The notes: generated from the letters alone by a model not told the origin. 64,000 bases of DNA from Pantoea dispersa (GCF_014155765.1 NZ_SCKT01000004.1:62001-126000), one strand, 5' to 3'. Shown: positions 18,568 through 29,661, counted from the stretch's first letter. Numbers and translations are program-made.

Positions 18568-21258
18568 ATGACAGATGTAACCGTAAAATCGCTGGCCGCC
18601 GAAATTCAGACTCCGGTCGATCGCCTGGTACAGCAATTTGCTGATGCAGGGATCCGTAAGTCTGAAAACGACGCCGTATCCCAGCAAGAGAAAGAGACCT
18701 TACTGTCCCACCTGAATCGTGAGCACGGTCAGACCGGTTCAGGCAAACTGACGTTGCAGCGCAAAACGCGCAGCACCTTGAATATTCCAGGCACCGGGGG
18801 TAAAAGTAAGTCGGTGCAAATCGAAGTCCGCAAAAAGCGCACATACGTGAAAGGTGATGCCGACGCTGAGCAAGCTCAGGCGGAAGCAGAAGCCGAGGCG
18901 CAGCGTGAAGCGGAAGAGCAGGCGCGTCGCGAGGCTGAAGAACAAGCCCGTCGCGAAGCTGAACAAAAAGCGCAACGTGAAGCCGAAGAGAAAGCCAAGC
19001 GCGAAGCCGCTGACAAGGCTAAGCGTGAAGCAGCGGAAAATGAGAAAGTGACTAATCAACCTACCGACGAAATGACCAAGGCTGCGCAATCTGACAAAGC
19101 CCGTCGTGAAGCTGAAGCCGCCGAACTGAAGCGTAAAGCGGAAGAAGAAGCGCGCCGTAAGCTGGAAGAGAATGCGCGCCGCGCGGCGGAAGAAGCCCGT
19201 CGTCTGGCCGAAGAGAAAGCCGCTGAATGGGAAAAACCAGAGGAAGAAGATAAGGGTGACTACCACGTCACCACTTCAACTCATGCCCGACAGGCAGAAG
19301 ACGAAAACGATCGCGAAGTTGAAGGCGGTCGTGGTCGCACCCGCACCACCAAGGCAGCGCGTCCGGCCAAAAAAGGCAACAAGCACTCTGAAGCCAAAAC
19401 TGACCGTGAAGAAGCGCGTGCTCAGGTACGCGGCGGTAAAGGTGGCAAACATCGTAAACCAAGCACGCTGCAGCAGGGCTTCAACAAACCTGCTCAGGCG
19501 GTGAACCGTGACGTCATCATTGGCGAAACCATCACCGTTGCCGAACTGGCCAACAAAATGGCGGTGAAAGGCTCGCTGGTTATTAAAGCGATGATGAAGA
19601 TGGGTGCCATGGCGACCATCAACCAGGTTATCGACCAGGAAACCGCCCAGCTGGTGGCTGAAGAGATGGGTCACAAAGTGATCCTGCGCCGCGAGAACGA
19701 GCTGGAAGAAGCGGTAATGGACGATCGTGATACCGATGCTGCGCAGGAAAGCCGTGCGCCGGTCGTGACCATCATGGGTCACGTTGACCACGGTAAAACC
19801 TCGCTGCTGGACTACATCCGCTCCACCAAAGTCGCCTCCGGCGAAGCGGGCGGGATTACCCAGCACATCGGTGCGTATCACGTTGAAACCGATAACGGCA
19901 TGATCACCTTCCTCGACACCCCGGGCCACGCCGCGTTTACCGCAATGCGTGCACGTGGTGCGCAGGCCACGGATATCGTTATCCTGGTGGTGGCGGCTGA
20001 CGATGGCGTGATGCCACAAACCGTCGAAGCTATCCAGCACGCGAAAGCGGCCGGTGTGCCGGTGGTCGTGGCCGTGAACAAGATCGACAAGCCAGAAGCC
20101 GATCCGGATCGCGTGAAGAACGAGCTCACCCAGTACGGTATCATTCCGGAAGAGTGGGGCGGCGAGAACATGTTCGTTAACGTCTCGGCGAAAGCCGGTA
20201 CCGGCATCGACGACCTGCTGAACGCGATTCTGCTGCAGGCGGAAGTACTGGAGCTGACTGCAATTCGTCAGGGTATGGCGAGCGGCGTGGTGATCGAATC
20301 GTTCCTCGACAAAGGTCGTGGTCCGGTAGCAACCGTGCTGGTGCGTGAAGGTACGCTGAACAAGGGCGATATCGTACTGTGCGGCTTCGAATATGGCCGT
20401 GTGCGTGCGATGCGTGACGAACTGGGTCGCGAAGTGCTGGAAGCGGGTCCATCGATTCCGGTGGAAATCCTCGGTCTGTCCGGTGTGCCGGCAGCGGGTG
20501 ACGAAGCGACCGTGGTGCGTGACGAGAAGAAAGCGCGTGAAGTGGCACTGTATCGTCAGGGCAAATTCCGCGAAGTCAAACTGGCGCGTCAGCAGAAGTC
20601 CAAGCTGGAAAACATGTTTGCCAACATGACCGAAGGCGAAGTGTCCGAGCTGAACATCGTCCTGAAGTCCGACGTACAGGGTTCTGTGGAAGCGATCTCC
20701 GACTCGCTGCTGAAACTCTCCACCGACGAAGTGAAGGTGAAGATTATCGGTTCTGGCGTGGGCGGTATCACCGAAACCGACGCCACCCTGGCCGCTGCGT
20801 CCAACGCGATCATCCTCGGCTTCAACGTGCGTGCGGATGCCTCTGCGCGTCGTGTGATTGACGCTGAAAACGTTGACCTGCGCTACTACTCCGTCATCTA
20901 TAACCTGATTGACGAAGTGAAAGCAGCCATGAGCGGCATGCTGGCACCGGAGTTCAAACAGCAGATTATCGGTCTGGCCGAAGTCCGTGACGTGTTCAAG
21001 TCACCGAAATTTGGCGCGATTGCCGGCTGTATGGTCACCGAAGGCAACATCAAACGTCACAACCCGATCCGCGTACTGCGCGACAACGTGGTCATCTACG
21101 AAGGCGAGCTGGAATCTCTGCGTCGCTTCAAAGATGACGTCAACGAAGTGCGTAACGGCATGGAGTGTGGTATCGGCGTGAAGAACTACAACGACGTTCG
21201 CGTTGGCGATATGATCGAAGTGTTCGAAGTGATTGAAGTTAAACGCACCATCGAGTAA
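18568..21258 (+). CDS. infB: Translation initiation factor IF-2
   Basis: IF-2 is the GTPase that delivers initiator tRNA to the 30S subunit. Of 896 residues, the N-terminal third is a charged, R/E/A-rich helical region, variable in the family. The G domain carries GHVDHGKTS at about residue 403, DTPGHAAF and NKIDK. Domains II to IV follow. E. coli makes shorter IF-2 forms from internal starts. Here the GTG at 19048 (codon 161, before [10 protein letters not shown]) sits at the corresponding place and is a plausible IF-2-beta start by inference. It lies 17 bp downstream of nusA. Confidence 0.97.
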   Translation: MTDVTVKSLAAEIQTPVDRLVQQFADAGIRKSENDAVSQQEKETLLSHLNREHGQTGSGKLTLQRKTRSTLNIPGTGGKSKSVQIEVRKKRTYVKGDADAEQAQAEAEAEAQREAEEQARREAEEQARREAEQKAQREAEEKAKREAADKAKREAAENEKVTNQPTDEMTKAAQSDKARREAEAAELKRKAEEEARRKLEENARRAAEEARRLAEEKAAEWEKPEEEDKGDYHVTTSTHARQAEDENDREVEGGRGRTRTTKAARPAKKGNKHSEAKTDREEARAQVRGGKGGKHRKPSTLQQGFNKPAQAVNRDVIIGETITVAELANKMAVKGSLVIKAMMKMGAMATINQVIDQETAQLVAEEMGHKVILRRENELEEAVMDDRDTDAAQESRAPVVTIMGHVDHGKTSLLDYIRSTKVASGEAGGITQHIGAYHVETDNGMITFLDTPGHAAFTAMRARGAQATDIVILVVAADDGVMPQTVEAIQHAKAAGVPVVVAVNKIDKPEADPDRVKNELTQYGIIPEEWGGENMFVNVSAKAGTGIDDLLNAILLQAEVLELTAIRQGMASGVVIESFLDKGRGPVATVLVREGTLNKGDIVLCGFEYGRVRAMRDELGREVLEAGPSIPVEILGLSGVPAAGDEATVVRDEKKAREVALYRQGKFREVKLARQQKSKLENMFANMTEGEVSELNIVLKSDVQGSVEAISDSLLKLSTDEVKVKIIGSGVGGITETDATLAAASNAIILGFNVRADASARRVIDAENVDLRYYSVIYNLIDEVKAAMSGMLAPEFKQQIIGLAEVRDVFKSPKFGAIAGCMVTEGNIKRHNPIRVLRDNVVIYEGELESLRRFKDDVNEVRNGMECGIGVKNYNDVRVGDMIEVFEVIEVKRTIE

Positions 21259-21282
21259 TTGCTGGTCGATGTGATGCAATTT

Positions 21283-21301
21283 GGGAGGCCTCTGGCCTCC
21301 C
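21283..21301 (+). other. Intergenic hairpin between infB and rbfA
   Basis: GGGAGGCC-TCT-GGCCTCCC is a perfect 8-bp stem followed by GAATTATTTGGG. The downstream T content is poor for a terminator, so it is more likely an RNA-processing or stability element, or a weak attenuator inside the operon. Confidence 0.6.
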
Positions 21302-21322
21302 GAATTATTTGGGAGAAATAGT

Positions 21323-21730
21323 ATGGCGAAAGAGTTTGGTCGCCCACAGCGCGTGGCGCAGGAGTTGCAGAAAGAGATTGCGATCATCCTGCAGCGCGAA
21401 ATCAAAGACCCGCGTCTGGGTATGATGGTCACCGTGTCTGGCGTTGAGGTGTCACGCGATCTGGCGTATGCCAAAGTGTTCGTGACCTTCCTGAACGACC
21501 AGGATGAAGAAGCGGTGAAAAACGGCCTCAAAGCGCTGAAAGAAGCGTCTGGCTACATCCGTATTCTGCTCGGTAAAGCGATGCGTCTGCGCATCGTGCC
21601 GGAGCTGACCTTCTTTTACGATAACTCGCTGATTGAAGGGATGCGCATGTCGAATCTGGTGTCTAACGTGATCAGAAACGATGCTGAGCGACGGGGTGAA
21701 AGCCCGGCGGAAGACGACAAGGAGGACTGA
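21323..21730 (+). CDS. rbfA: 30S ribosome-binding factor RbfA
   Basis: RbfA is a KH-type protein that helps 16S rRNA 5'-end maturation and growth in the cold. The ATG at 21323 ([19 protein letters not shown]) gives 135 residues, close to the E. coli 133, with GGGAGAAATAGT just upstream. Core motifs are [20 protein letters not shown] and the [14 protein letters not shown] region. The stop overlaps the truB start by 1 nt (TGATG), so the two are translationally coupled. Confidence 0.97.
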   Translation: MAKEFGRPQRVAQELQKEIAIILQREIKDPRLGMMVTVSGVEVSRDLAYAKVFVTFLNDQDEEAVKNGLKALKEASGYIRILLGKAMRLRIVPELTFFYDNSLIEGMRMSNLVSNVIRNDAERRGESPAEDDKED

Positions 21731-22674
21731 TGAGTCGTCCTCGTCGCCGTGGTCGTGATGTCCACGGTGTTTTCCTGCTGGATAAACACCAGGGCGCATC
21801 CTCCAACGATGTGCTGCAAAAAGTAAAACGCCTGTTTAATGCTAACAAGGCGGGCCATACCGGCGCGCTCGATCCGCTGGCCACCGGTATGCTGCCGATT
21901 TGTCTCGGCGAAGCCACCAAGTTTTCCCGCTATCTGCTGGATTCGGACAAGCGTTACCGCGTGATTGCCCGTCTGGGCCAGCGCACCGATACCTCCGATG
22001 CGGACGGCAATATCGTCGAAACGCGGCCGGTGACCTTCAGCCAGGCTGAGCTGGACGCCGCGCTGGAGAGCTTTCGCGGCGAGACGCTGCAGGTGCCCAC
22101 CATGTTCTCGGCGCTCAAGTATCAGGGCCGCAAGCTGTACGAATATGCGCGCGAAGGCATCACCGTGCCGCGTGAAGCGCGACCGATTACCGTGTTTGAA
22201 CTGCAGTTTATTCGCTGGCAGGGCGACGAGCTGGAGCTGGAAATCCATGTTTCCAAAGGCACCTACATTCGCACCATCATTGACGATTTAGGTGAGAAGC
22301 TCGGCTGCGGTGCACACGTGATAATGCTGCGCCGTCTGCAGGTGGCGCGTTACCCGATTGCGCGCATGATGACGCTGGAACAGCTGCAGGCGCTGGCGGC
22401 GCAGGTTAATGCGGCGGAAACGCCGGATTACGCACCGCTGGATGCGTTGCTGTTGCCGATGGACAGCCCGGCGGAAGATTTTCCAGCGGTCAATCTGCCC
22501 ACGCCGGTCGCGGCCTGGTTCAAACAGGGCATGCCGGTCCAGGCGGAAAACGCGCCGGCCAGCGGCCTGGTGCGGGTGACCGAGGGCGAGCAGCAGAAAT
22601 TTATCGGCATGGCGGAAATCGCCGACGATGGTCGCGTGGCACCGCGTCGTCTGGTAGTGGAGTTTGCCGACTGA
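21730..22674 (+). CDS. truB: tRNA pseudouridine-55 synthase TruB
   Basis: TruB makes pseudouridine 55 in the T loop of elongator tRNAs. The 314-residue protein contains the catalytic aspartate in [14 protein letters not shown] (about D48). It also has [54 protein letters not shown] and a C-terminal PUA domain. It is coupled to rbfA by the TGATG overlap. Its stop is followed by a separate rpsO promoter. Confidence 0.97.
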   Translation: MSRPRRRGRDVHGVFLLDKHQGASSNDVLQKVKRLFNANKAGHTGALDPLATGMLPICLGEATKFSRYLLDSDKRYRVIARLGQRTDTSDADGNIVETRPVTFSQAELDAALESFRGETLQVPTMFSALKYQGRKLYEYAREGITVPREARPITVFELQFIRWQGDELELEIHVSKGTYIRTIIDDLGEKLGCGAHVIMLRRLQVARYPIARMMTLEQLQALAAQVNAAETPDYAPLDALLLPMDSPAEDFPAVNLPTPVAAWFKQGMPVQAENAPASGLVRVTEGEQQKFIGMAEIADDGRVAPRRLVVEFAD

Positions 22675-22704
22675 CCGCGTATTACCGCTGGACGTTACAG
22701 CGCA

Positions 22705-22806
22705 TTTGCGTTGCTACCGGGCGAAGAGTAGAATAGCGCGGCTTTAAAAGCGGGCTGCTGAATTAGAGATCGGCACCCATACATTCATTTTTTACTGGAG
22801 TTTATT
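22705..22806 (+). promoter_or_regulatory. rpsO promoter and S15 autoregulatory leader
   Basis: TTGCGT (22705-22710) and TAGAAT (22729-22734) with 18-bp spacing form a sigma-70 promoter. The leader contains CTGCTGAATTAGAGATCGGC (22755-22774), closely resembling the E. coli rpsO leader segment that forms the S15-binding pseudoknot over the start site. The regulatory role is inferred from that resemblance. Confidence 0.6.
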
Positions 22807-23076
22807 ATGTCTCTAAGCGTAGAAGCTAAAGCAGAGATCGTTGCTAAATACGGTCGTGGCGCTAACGACAGCGGTTCAACTGAAGTTCAGGTTGCTCTGC
22901 TGACTGCTCAGATTAACCACCTGCAGGGTCACTTCTCTGAGCACAAGAAAGACCACCACAGCCGTCGCGGTCTGCTGCGCATGGTATCCCAGCGTCGTAA
23001 GCTGCTGGACTACCTGAAGCGTAAAGACGTTGCACGTTACACCAGCCTGATCGAAAGCCTGGGTCTGCGTCGCTAA
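22807..23076 (+). CDS. rpsO: 30S ribosomal protein S15
   Basis: S15 is a primary 16S rRNA-binding protein of the central domain. The 89-residue sequence begins [17 protein letters not shown]. It has the RNA-binding core [19 protein letters not shown] and [18 protein letters not shown], as in E. coli. ACTGGAGTTTATT gives the ribosome-binding site. A terminator and then pnp follow. Confidence 0.98.
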   Translation: MSLSVEAKAEIVAKYGRGANDSGSTEVQVALLTAQINHLQGHFSEHKKDHHSRRGLLRMVSQRRKLLDYLKRKDVARYTSLIESLGLRR

Positions 23077-23157
23077 GTCTGAAGAATCTGATCAACGATG
23101 TAGCGCATGCAGTATGCAAAAAACCGCATCTGGCGATCAGATTTGTGCGAGTTTCGC

Positions 23158-23187
23158 GAAAAGGGGGCCTTTATGGCCCCTTTTTTC
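23158..23187 (+). terminator. Rho-independent terminator after rpsO
   Basis: AAAGGGGGCC-TTTAT-GGCCCCTTTTTT gives a GC-rich stem with a T run 82 bp after the rpsO stop. It matches the position of the attenuating terminator between rpsO and pnp in E. coli. Confidence 0.88.
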
Positions 23188-23245
23188 GAGCAATCCGCAG
23201 CAATCCGGACCAAACTCATGTATTGTTGCTGAGAGTGATCTTTGC

Positions 23246-23322
23246 TTGCAGAGGTTCGCGCGGCTAATGAGAGGCTTTACCGCAGGGGCGGTTAAGGGTT
23301 GTCATTAGTCGCGAGGATGCAA
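23246..23322 (+). promoter_or_regulatory. pnp leader double-stranded stem (RNase III processing element)
   Basis: Long complementary arms face each other: TTGCAGAGGTTCGCG..CTAATGA (23246-23270) and TCATTAGTCGCGAGGATGCAA (23302-23322). They enclose GAGGCTTTACCGCAGGGGCGG. The E. coli pnp leader has an equivalent stem cut by RNase III, which starts PNPase autoregulation. The stem is seen directly; the processing is inferred. Confidence 0.75.
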
Positions 23323-23384
23323 CTAAAGATCGGTAATCCCCGGCGGGCCGAGCAGGCTTTGCCACGAATTTAAGGACTTAAATT

Positions 23385-25517
23385 TTGCTGAACCCGATCG
23401 TACGCAAATTCCAATATGGTCAGCATACCGTCACGCTGGAAACCGGCATGATGGCGCGCCAGGCCACCGCAGCAGTAATGGTAAGCATGGACGACACCGC
23501 GGTATTCGTTACCGTCGTGGGCCAGAAAAAAGCCAAAGCCGGTCAGGATTTCTTCCCTCTGACAGTGAACTATCAGGAGCGTACTTACGCCGCTGGCCGT
23601 ATCCCGGGCAGCTTCTTCCGTCGTGAAGGCCGTCCAAGCGAAGGCGAAACCCTGATTGCGCGTCTGATTGACCGCCCGGTGCGTCCGCTGTTCCCGGAAG
23701 GTTTTGTTAACGAAGTACAGGTTATCGCGACTGTGGTATCCGTGAACCCGCAGGTTAACCCGGACATCGTTGCGATGATCGGTGCTTCTGCTGCGCTGTC
23801 ACTGTCTGGTATTCCGTTCAACGGCCCAATCGGTGCGGCACGCGTTGGTTACATCAACGATCAGTACGTGCTGAACCCAACCGCGGATGAGATCAAACAG
23901 TCTCGTCTGGATCTGGTGGTTGCCGGTACGCAGAATGCAGTGCTGATGGTGGAATCTGAAGCGGACATCCTGACCGAAGATCAGATGCTGGGTGCTGTGG
24001 TATTCGGCCACGACCAGCAGCAGGTTGTGATTGAAAACATCAATGCGCTGGTGGCCGAAGCCGGCAAACCACGCTGGGACTGGCAGCCAGAGCCGGCGAA
24101 CGATGCGCTGATCGCACGCGTTGCCGCCCTGGCCGAAGCGCGCATCAGCGATGCGTACCGCATCACTGACAAGCAGGAGCGCTATGCGCAGGTTGGCGTC
24201 ATCAAAGACGAAACCATCGCCGCACTGCTGGCTGAAGACGAAACGCTGGATGATGCCGAAATCGGTGACATCGTACACAGCCTGGAAAAGAACGTGGTGC
24301 GTACCCGTATCCTGAACGGCGAACCGCGTATCGATGGCCGTGAAAAAGATATGATCCGTGGTCTGGACGTGCGCACTGGCGTACTGCCGCGTACCCACGG
24401 TTCTGCGCTGTTTACCCGTGGTGAAACGCAGGCGCTGGTCGCTGCCACCCTCGGTACTGCGCGTGACGCACAGAATCTCGATGAGCTGATGGGCGAGCGT
24501 ACTGACAGCTTCCTGTTCCACTACAACTTCCCTCCGTACTCCGTGGGCGAAACCGGTATGGTTGGCTCACCGAAGCGTCGTGAAATTGGTCACGGCCGTC
24601 TGGCGAAGCGTGGCGTGCTGGCAGTGATGCCTAAACAGGATGCGTTCCCGTACACCGTGCGCGTCGTGTCTGAAATCACCGAATCGAACGGTTCTTCTTC
24701 TATGGCTTCCGTGTGCGGTGCATCGCTGGCACTGATGGACGCTGGCGTACCGATCAAAGCGGCCGTTGCCGGTATCGCGATGGGTCTGGTGAAAGAAGAC
24801 GAGAAGTTCGTGGTGCTGTCTGACATCCTCGGCGACGAAGATCACCTCGGCGATATGGACTTCAAAGTAGCCGGTAGCCGTGAAGGTATCACCGCGCTGC
24901 AGATGGACATCAAAATTGAAGGTATCACCCGTGAAATCATGCAGGTGGCTCTGAATCAGGCCAAGGGTGCGCGTCTGCACATTCTGAGCGTGATGGAACA
25001 GGCGATCAGCACGCCGCGTCAGGAGATCTCCGAGTTCGCGCCGCGCATCTACACCATCAAGATCAACTCAGACAAGATCAAAGACGTCATCGGTAAAGGC
25101 GGTTCAGTAATCCGTGCGTTGACCGAAGAGACCGGCACCACCATCGAAATCGAAGATGATGGCACCGTGAAGATCGCAGCGACCGACGGCCTGAAAGCCA
25201 AAGAAGCGATTCGCCGCATCGAAGAGATCACCGCTGAGATCGAAGTGGGCCGTATCTACGCCGGTAAAGTGACCCGTATCGTTGATTTCGGTGCCTTCGT
25301 GGCGATCGGCGGCGGTAAAGAAGGTCTGGTACACATTTCTCAGATCGCCGACAAGCGCGTAGAGAAAGTGACCGATTACCTGCAGATGGGTCAGGAAGTG
25401 CCAGTTAAAGTGATGGAAGTGGATCGTCAGGGCCGCGTTCGTCTCAGCATCAAAGAAGCGACAGAGCAGAAGCCAGCAGAAGAAACCGCTGCGGTGACGA
25501 CGCCTGACGCCGAGTAA
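23385..25517 (+). CDS. pnp: Polyribonucleotide nucleotidyltransferase (PNPase)
   Basis: PNPase is the phosphorolytic 3'-5' exoribonuclease of the degradosome. Translation begins at TTG (23385), giving [19 protein letters not shown] as in E. coli. ATTTAAGGACTTAAAT supplies the ribosome-binding site, and 710 residues match the family. There are two RNase PH cores ([31 protein letters not shown]). The KH domain contains [16 protein letters not shown] and the S1 domain [22 protein letters not shown]. The short tail after S1 is variable. The long structured leader points to RNase III/PNPase autoregulation. Confidence 0.98.
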   Translation: MLNPIVRKFQYGQHTVTLETGMMARQATAAVMVSMDDTAVFVTVVGQKKAKAGQDFFPLTVNYQERTYAAGRIPGSFFRREGRPSEGETLIARLIDRPVRPLFPEGFVNEVQVIATVVSVNPQVNPDIVAMIGASAALSLSGIPFNGPIGAARVGYINDQYVLNPTADEIKQSRLDLVVAGTQNAVLMVESEADILTEDQMLGAVVFGHDQQQVVIENINALVAEAGKPRWDWQPEPANDALIARVAALAEARISDAYRITDKQERYAQVGVIKDETIAALLAEDETLDDAEIGDIVHSLEKNVVRTRILNGEPRIDGREKDMIRGLDVRTGVLPRTHGSALFTRGETQALVAATLGTARDAQNLDELMGERTDSFLFHYNFPPYSVGETGMVGSPKRREIGHGRLAKRGVLAVMPKQDAFPYTVRVVSEITESNGSSSMASVCGASLALMDAGVPIKAAVAGIAMGLVKEDEKFVVLSDILGDEDHLGDMDFKVAGSREGITALQMDIKIEGITREIMQVALNQAKGARLHILSVMEQAISTPRQEISEFAPRIYTIKINSDKIKDVIGKGGSVIRALTEETGTTIEIEDDGTVKIAATDGLKAKEAIRRIEEITAEIEVGRIYAGKVTRIVDFGAFVAIGGGKEGLVHISQIADKRVEKVTDYLQMGQEVPVKVMEVDRQGRVRLSIKEATEQKPAEETAAVTTPDAE

Positions 25518-25534
25518 GCGTTTTTCCTGATCAG

Positions 25535-25572
25535 CCGCTCCCTGCCAGCTGGCGGGGAGCGGTGTTTGTATA
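25535..25572 (+). terminator. Hairpin after pnp, probable terminator
   Basis: CCGCTCCCTGCC-AG-CTGGCGGGGAGCGG-type pairing gives a long GC-rich stem at 25535-25562, followed by TGTTTGTATA. The T run is interrupted, so efficiency is uncertain. Confidence 0.6.
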
Positions 25573-25709
25573 CCCGGAATGCGTGGCGCGCTGGTCAGCG
25601 TGTCAGTGCAGCTGAAGCAGGACGGGTATCATCGCGAGGGCGGGAACCCTTGTGCATAGCAGGCGGATGACAGGATGGTTATCCCAATGTTTGTATTCGG
25701 GAGTGGGAA

Positions 25710-26594
25710 ATGAAGCCTTTTTTGCGCTGGTGTTTTGTTGCGACAGCTATCACGCTGGCAGGATGCAGCAACTCCAATTGGCGTAAGAACGAAGTTCTGG
25801 CAGTACCTTTGCAGCCCACACTGCAGCAAGAGGTTATTCTGGCGCGAATGGAACAAATTCTTGCCAGTCGGGCCCTGACCGATGATGAACGCGCACAGCT
25901 GTTATATGAGCGCGGAGTGTTGTATGATAGTTTGGGTCTGAGGGCACTAGCGCGGAACGATTTCTCGCAAGCGCTGTCTATCAGACCGGATATGCCGGAA
26001 GTGTTTAACTATCTCGGCATTTACTTAACGCAGGCAGGCAATTTTGATGCTGCCTATGAAGCGTTTGATTCTGTACTTGAGCTTGATCCAACTTACAACT
26101 ATGCGCATTTAAACCGTGGTATCGCCCTCTATTACGGCGGTCGATACAAGTTAGCGCAAGATGATCTGCTGGCGTTTTATCAAGACGATCCTAACGATCC
26201 GTTCCGCAGCCTGTGGCTCTACCTCGTTGAACGCGAGATGGATGCCGACAAGGCAAAAGTGACGCTACAACAGCGTTACGACAAGGCGGCTAAGGACCAA
26301 TGGGGATGGAATATTGTCGAGTTCTACCTGGGCGACATCAGTGAAAAAACATTGATGGAACGTCTCAAGGCGGACGCAACGGATAACACCTCGCTCGCTG
26401 AACATCTCAGTGAAACCAACTTCTATTTAGGTAAGTACTACCTAAGTCTGGGGGAGAAGGACGACGCGAAAGCGTTGTTCAAACTGGCGGTGGCCAACAA
26501 CGTCAATAACTTTGTTGAACACCGATACGCATTGTTGGAACTGGCGCAACTCGGCCAGACACAAGACGATTTATCAGAATCTGACCAGCAATAG
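25710..26594 (+). CDS. nlpI: Outer-membrane lipoprotein NlpI (TPR protein)
   Basis: NlpI is a TPR adaptor lipoprotein that scaffolds murein endopeptidases and delivers MepS to the protease Prc. The 294-residue protein has a lipoprotein signal with lipobox LAGCS (Cys at about 19). TPR repeats follow, including [40 protein letters not shown] and [19 protein letters not shown]. Sequence and length match E. coli closely. It lies between pnp and deaD, as in E. coli. Confidence 0.97.
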   Translation: MKPFLRWCFVATAITLAGCSNSNWRKNEVLAVPLQPTLQQEVILARMEQILASRALTDDERAQLLYERGVLYDSLGLRALARNDFSQALSIRPDMPEVFNYLGIYLTQAGNFDAAYEAFDSVLELDPTYNYAHLNRGIALYYGGRYKLAQDDLLAFYQDDPNDPFRSLWLYLVEREMDADKAKVTLQQRYDKAAKDQWGWNIVEFYLGDISEKTLMERLKADATDNTSLAEHLSETNFYLGKYYLSLGEKDDAKALFKLAVANNVNNFVEHRYALLELAQLGQTQDDLSESDQQ

Positions 26595-26699
26595 CTGACG
26601 AACTTTTATTGCCTGATTTACCCGTAAAGTCATCGCCTGAACAGGTGAGGGCTTTTCTGTTCGTCAAAACTTCTAATTTGAGCCGGTTCACACTTTTTG

Positions 26700-26756
26700 A
26701 TGAAAATGACTGAAAGTTTTCACGACGAGTTATGTAGACTGGCCGCCGCAATCTAA
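26700..26756 (+). CDS. yrbN: Small protein YrbN-like, 18 residues
   Basis: A short ORF immediately upstream of deaD reads [18 protein letters not shown] and stops at 26754-26756. E. coli carries the small protein gene yrbN (26 residues, as I recall) in the same nlpI-deaD gap, and the DELCRLAA core looks like it. No strong Shine-Dalgarno is seen before the ATG at 26700; the second ATG (26706) is an alternative. It lies 16 bp before the deaD start, so it could act as a leader peptide affecting deaD translation. Function is unknown. Confidence 0.55.
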   Translation: MKMTESFHDELCRLAAAI

Positions 26757-26772
26757 GAGGCACGTGTACTAC

Positions 26773-28668
26773 ATGACTGATATTCAAACCACTTTTGCTG
26801 ATCTGGGCCTGAACGCCGACATCCTCGAATCACTGAACGGTATGGGCTACGTTAAGCCATCGCCAATCCAGGCTGAGTGTATTCCTCACCTGCTGGCGGG
26901 CCGTGACGTGCTGGGTATGGCGCAGACCGGTAGTGGTAAAACAGCAGCGTTCTCGCTGCCGCTGCTGAACAACGTTGATCCTTCTGTCCGCGCACCGCAA
27001 ATCCTGGTGCTGGCGCCGACCCGCGAACTGGCGGTTCAGGTGGCTGAAGCGATGACAGAATTCTCTAAACACATGCGCGGTATTAACGTCGTGGCCCTGT
27101 ACGGTGGCCAGCGTTATGACGTGCAGCTGCGCGCACTGCGCCAGGGTCCACAGATCGTGGTTGGTACCCCGGGCCGTCTGCTGGATCACCTGAAACGCGG
27201 TACCCTGGACCTGTCCAGCCTGCGTGGTCTGGTACTGGACGAAGCCGATGAAATGCTGCGTATGGGCTTCATCGAAGACGTTGAAACCATCATGGCGCAG
27301 ATCCCGGAAGGTCATCAGACCGCACTGTTCTCTGCAACCATGCCGGAAGCGATTCGCCGTATCACTAAGCGTTTCATGAAGGATCCGCAGGAAGTGCGCA
27401 TCCAGTCCAGCATCACTACACGCCCGGACATTTCTCAGTCTTACTGGACCGCTTACGGCCGTAAGTCTGACGCGCTGGTGCGCTTCCTCGAAGCGGAAGA
27501 CTTCGATGCTGCCATCATCTTCGTGCGCACCAAAAATGCCACGCTGGAAGTTGCAGAAACGCTGGAGCGTAACGGCTACAACAGCGCCGCGCTGAACGGT
27601 GACATGAACCAGGCGCTGCGTGAGCAGACGCTGGAGCGTCTGAAAGACGGTCGTCTGGATATCCTGATCGCGACTGACGTTGCGGCCCGTGGTCTGGACG
27701 TTGAGCGTATTAGCCTGGTGGTTAACTACGACATCCCGATGGATGCCGAATCGTATGTACACCGTATCGGCCGTACCGGTCGTGCGGGTCGTGCTGGCCG
27801 TGCGCTGCTGTTCGTTGAGAACCGCGAGCGTCGTCTGCTGCGCAACATCGAACGCACCATGAAGCTGACTATTCCGGAAGTTGAGCTGCCTAACGCCGAG
27901 CTGCTGAGTCAGCGTCGTCTGGCGCAGTTCGCTGCCAAAGTTCAGCAGCAGCTGGAAAGCAGCGATCTGGATCAGTACCGTGCGCTGCTGGCTAAAATGC
28001 AGCCAGAAGAAGAGCTGGATATGGAAACGCTGGCCGCTGCACTGCTGAAAATGGCGCAGGGCGAACGTCCACTGATTCTGCCACCGGATGCACCACGTCC
28101 ACAGCGTCGTGAATTCCGCGATCGCGATGAGCGTGGCGGCGACCGTCCACGTCGTGACAGCCGTGACAGCCGCGAAGGTGGCGATCGTCCACGTCGCGAA
28201 CGTCGTGACGTTGGCGAAATGCAGCTGTACCGCATTGAAGTGGGCCGTGACGACGGTGTTGAAGTGCGTCATATCGTGGGCGCGATTGCTAACGAAGGCG
28301 ACATCAGCAGCCGTTACATCGGTAACATCAAGCTGTTTGGTACTCACTCCACTATCGAGCTGCCAAAAGGCATGCCGGGTGAAGTCCTGCAGCACTTCAC
28401 GCGTACGCGTATTCTCAACAAGCCGATGAATATGCAGCTGCTGGGCGATGCACAGCCACACGAGCGCACCGAGCGTCGTAGCGGCGGTCGTGACTTCGGT
28501 GGTGAGCGTCGTGGTAACCGCGAGGGGGGCAACCGTGAAGGTGGCGCACCGCGTCGTTTCTCTGAGCGTCGCGAAGGCGGTCGTGAAGGCGGACGTTTCA
28601 GTCGTGAAGGTGGCCGTGGCCCACGTCGCGACGAAGGTGCAGCTGCACCACGTCGCCGTGATGCATAA
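26773..28668 (+). CDS. deaD: ATP-dependent RNA helicase DeaD/CsdA (cold-shock DEAD-box protein)
   Basis: DeaD unwinds RNA during 50S biogenesis and mRNA decay, chiefly in the cold. The ATG at 26773 ([13 protein letters not shown]) is preceded by TAAGAGGCACGTG. The 631-residue protein has the Q motif ([11 protein letters not shown]), [18 protein letters not shown] (VLDEADEML), SAT, ARGLD and [11 protein letters not shown]. The DbpA-type RNA-binding domain follows ([20 protein letters not shown]). The tail is rich in Arg and Gly ([10 protein letters not shown] and similar repeats), consistent with RNA binding. The GTG at 26764 is a less likely start. Confidence 0.97.
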   Translation: MTDIQTTFADLGLNADILESLNGMGYVKPSPIQAECIPHLLAGRDVLGMAQTGSGKTAAFSLPLLNNVDPSVRAPQILVLAPTRELAVQVAEAMTEFSKHMRGINVVALYGGQRYDVQLRALRQGPQIVVGTPGRLLDHLKRGTLDLSSLRGLVLDEADEMLRMGFIEDVETIMAQIPEGHQTALFSATMPEAIRRITKRFMKDPQEVRIQSSITTRPDISQSYWTAYGRKSDALVRFLEAEDFDAAIIFVRTKNATLEVAETLERNGYNSAALNGDMNQALREQTLERLKDGRLDILIATDVAARGLDVERISLVVNYDIPMDAESYVHRIGRTGRAGRAGRALLFVENRERRLLRNIERTMKLTIPEVELPNAELLSQRRLAQFAAKVQQQLESSDLDQYRALLAKMQPEEELDMETLAAALLKMAQGERPLILPPDAPRPQRREFRDRDERGGDRPRRDSRDSREGGDRPRRERRDVGEMQLYRIEVGRDDGVEVRHIVGAIANEGDISSRYIGNIKLFGTHSTIELPKGMPGEVLQHFTRTRILNKPMNMQLLGDAQPHERTERRSGGRDFGGERRGNREGGNREGGAPRRFSERREGGREGGRFSREGGRGPRRDEGAAAPRRRDA

Positions 28669-28687
28669 GCGTTAATCGCTTAAAAAT

Positions 28688-28716
28688 AAAAAGGACGCGC
28701 AAGCGTCCTTTTTTTA
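28688..28716 (+). terminator. Rho-independent terminator after deaD
   Basis: AAAAGGACGC-GCAA-GCGTCCTTTTTTT is a perfect stem with a T run, 19 bp after the deaD stop. The A run on the other side makes it usable for the convergent SDR gene as well. Confidence 0.92.
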
Positions 28717-28733
28717 TGTCTGTAACGCGGGTT

Positions 28734-29480
28734 TTACACGCCGCCGGCAATCAGCACCCGCTCACCGGTAACATAAGCCGACTCTTCCGACGCTAGAAAC
28801 AGCGCCACCTGTGCCACATCCTCCGGCAGGCCAAAGCGTCCCAGCGGCGTGGCCGCGATCAGCTGCGCTTTAAATTCCGCATTCATTTTTTTCGCTGCCA
28901 GCAGCCCTTCGGTCAGAATGATCCCCGGTGCCAGCGCGTTGACGCGAATGTTGCGCGGGCCCAGCTCACGTGCCAGCCCCTGCGTTAAGGTATCGATCGC
29001 GCCCTTGGTCGCTGACCACAGTACCGAGCCGGGCAGGCTACGCTGGCTGTTCAGCGCGCTGAGGTTAATGATGCAGCCGCCGCGCGCCGGAAAATGCTGC
29101 GCCGCCTGCTGGCACACCAGCAGCGTACCGAGCAGATTGACGTTGAGCTGCTGCTGCATGTCGCTGACGCTGAGGCTGGCGAAGTCGCCATGGTGAAACA
29201 TGCCGGCGTTGTTGACCACGATGTCTGGCGCGCCAAACTGCGCAATACTGCTGGCGAACAGGCGTTGCACGTCAGCTTCACGGGATATATCGGCCTGTAC
29301 GGCGATGGCGTCGCTTCCCAGCGCGCAGATATCGGTCACCACATCCGCCGCGCCCGCTTCATCCTGACGATAATTCACCACCACCCGGGCGCCGGCCGCG
29401 GCGAAAGTCATGGCGATGGCGGCGCCAATGCCTTTCGACGCGCCCGTCACCAGCGCAATTTTGCCTTCAAGTGCTTGCAT
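28734..29480 (-). CDS. SDR-family protein lacking the catalytic tyrosine (oxidoreductase-like)
   Basis: This is a Rossmann-fold short-chain dehydrogenase/reductase-like protein of 248 residues. The ATG at 29480 (MQALEGKIALVTGASKGIG) follows AGGTGGAGAGACACA; 61 upstream codons in the ORF lack similarity. The cofactor motif TGASKGIG and the NNAG motif (residues 90-93) are intact. Where classical SDRs have Y-x-x-x-K, this one has W155-S-A-T-K159. The usual serine 13 residues earlier reads as Ala142. NAD(P) binding is likely, but normal hydride-transfer chemistry is doubtful. It is divergent from an AraC-type regulator that probably controls it. Substrate unknown. Confidence 0.8.
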   Translation of the reverse strand: MQALEGKIALVTGASKGIGAAIAMTFAAAGARVVVNYRQDEAGAADVVTDICALGSDAIAVQADISREADVQRLFASSIAQFGAPDIVVNNAGMFHHGDFASLSVSDMQQQLNVNLLGTLLVCQQAAQHFPARGGCIINLSALNSQRSLPGSVLWSATKGAIDTLTQGLARELGPRNIRVNALAPGIILTEGLLAAKKMNAEFKAQLIAATPLGRFGLPEDVAQVALFLASEESAYVTGERVLIAGGV

Positions 29481-29661
29481 TGTGTCTCTCCACCTGAGAT
29501 TTCGGGTGAGTAAAGCATGCGCTGTTGCCGCTTTGTGCGGTAGCGCAATCCTGCAAGCTTTTTGCACGATCCTGCAAATCTGTGGCGCAGGGACTAGGCG
29601 CAACCGCATCGGCAGGTAAGAATGGGGATTCAGTGATTTTTCATCGCGGAGTGCATAACGC

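Noticed and set aside
26830-28461. 543-codon minus-strand open frame opposite deaD
   Set aside because: No family motifs, H/Q/T-rich composition and full overlap with the DeaD helicase frame mark it as a codon-usage artefact.
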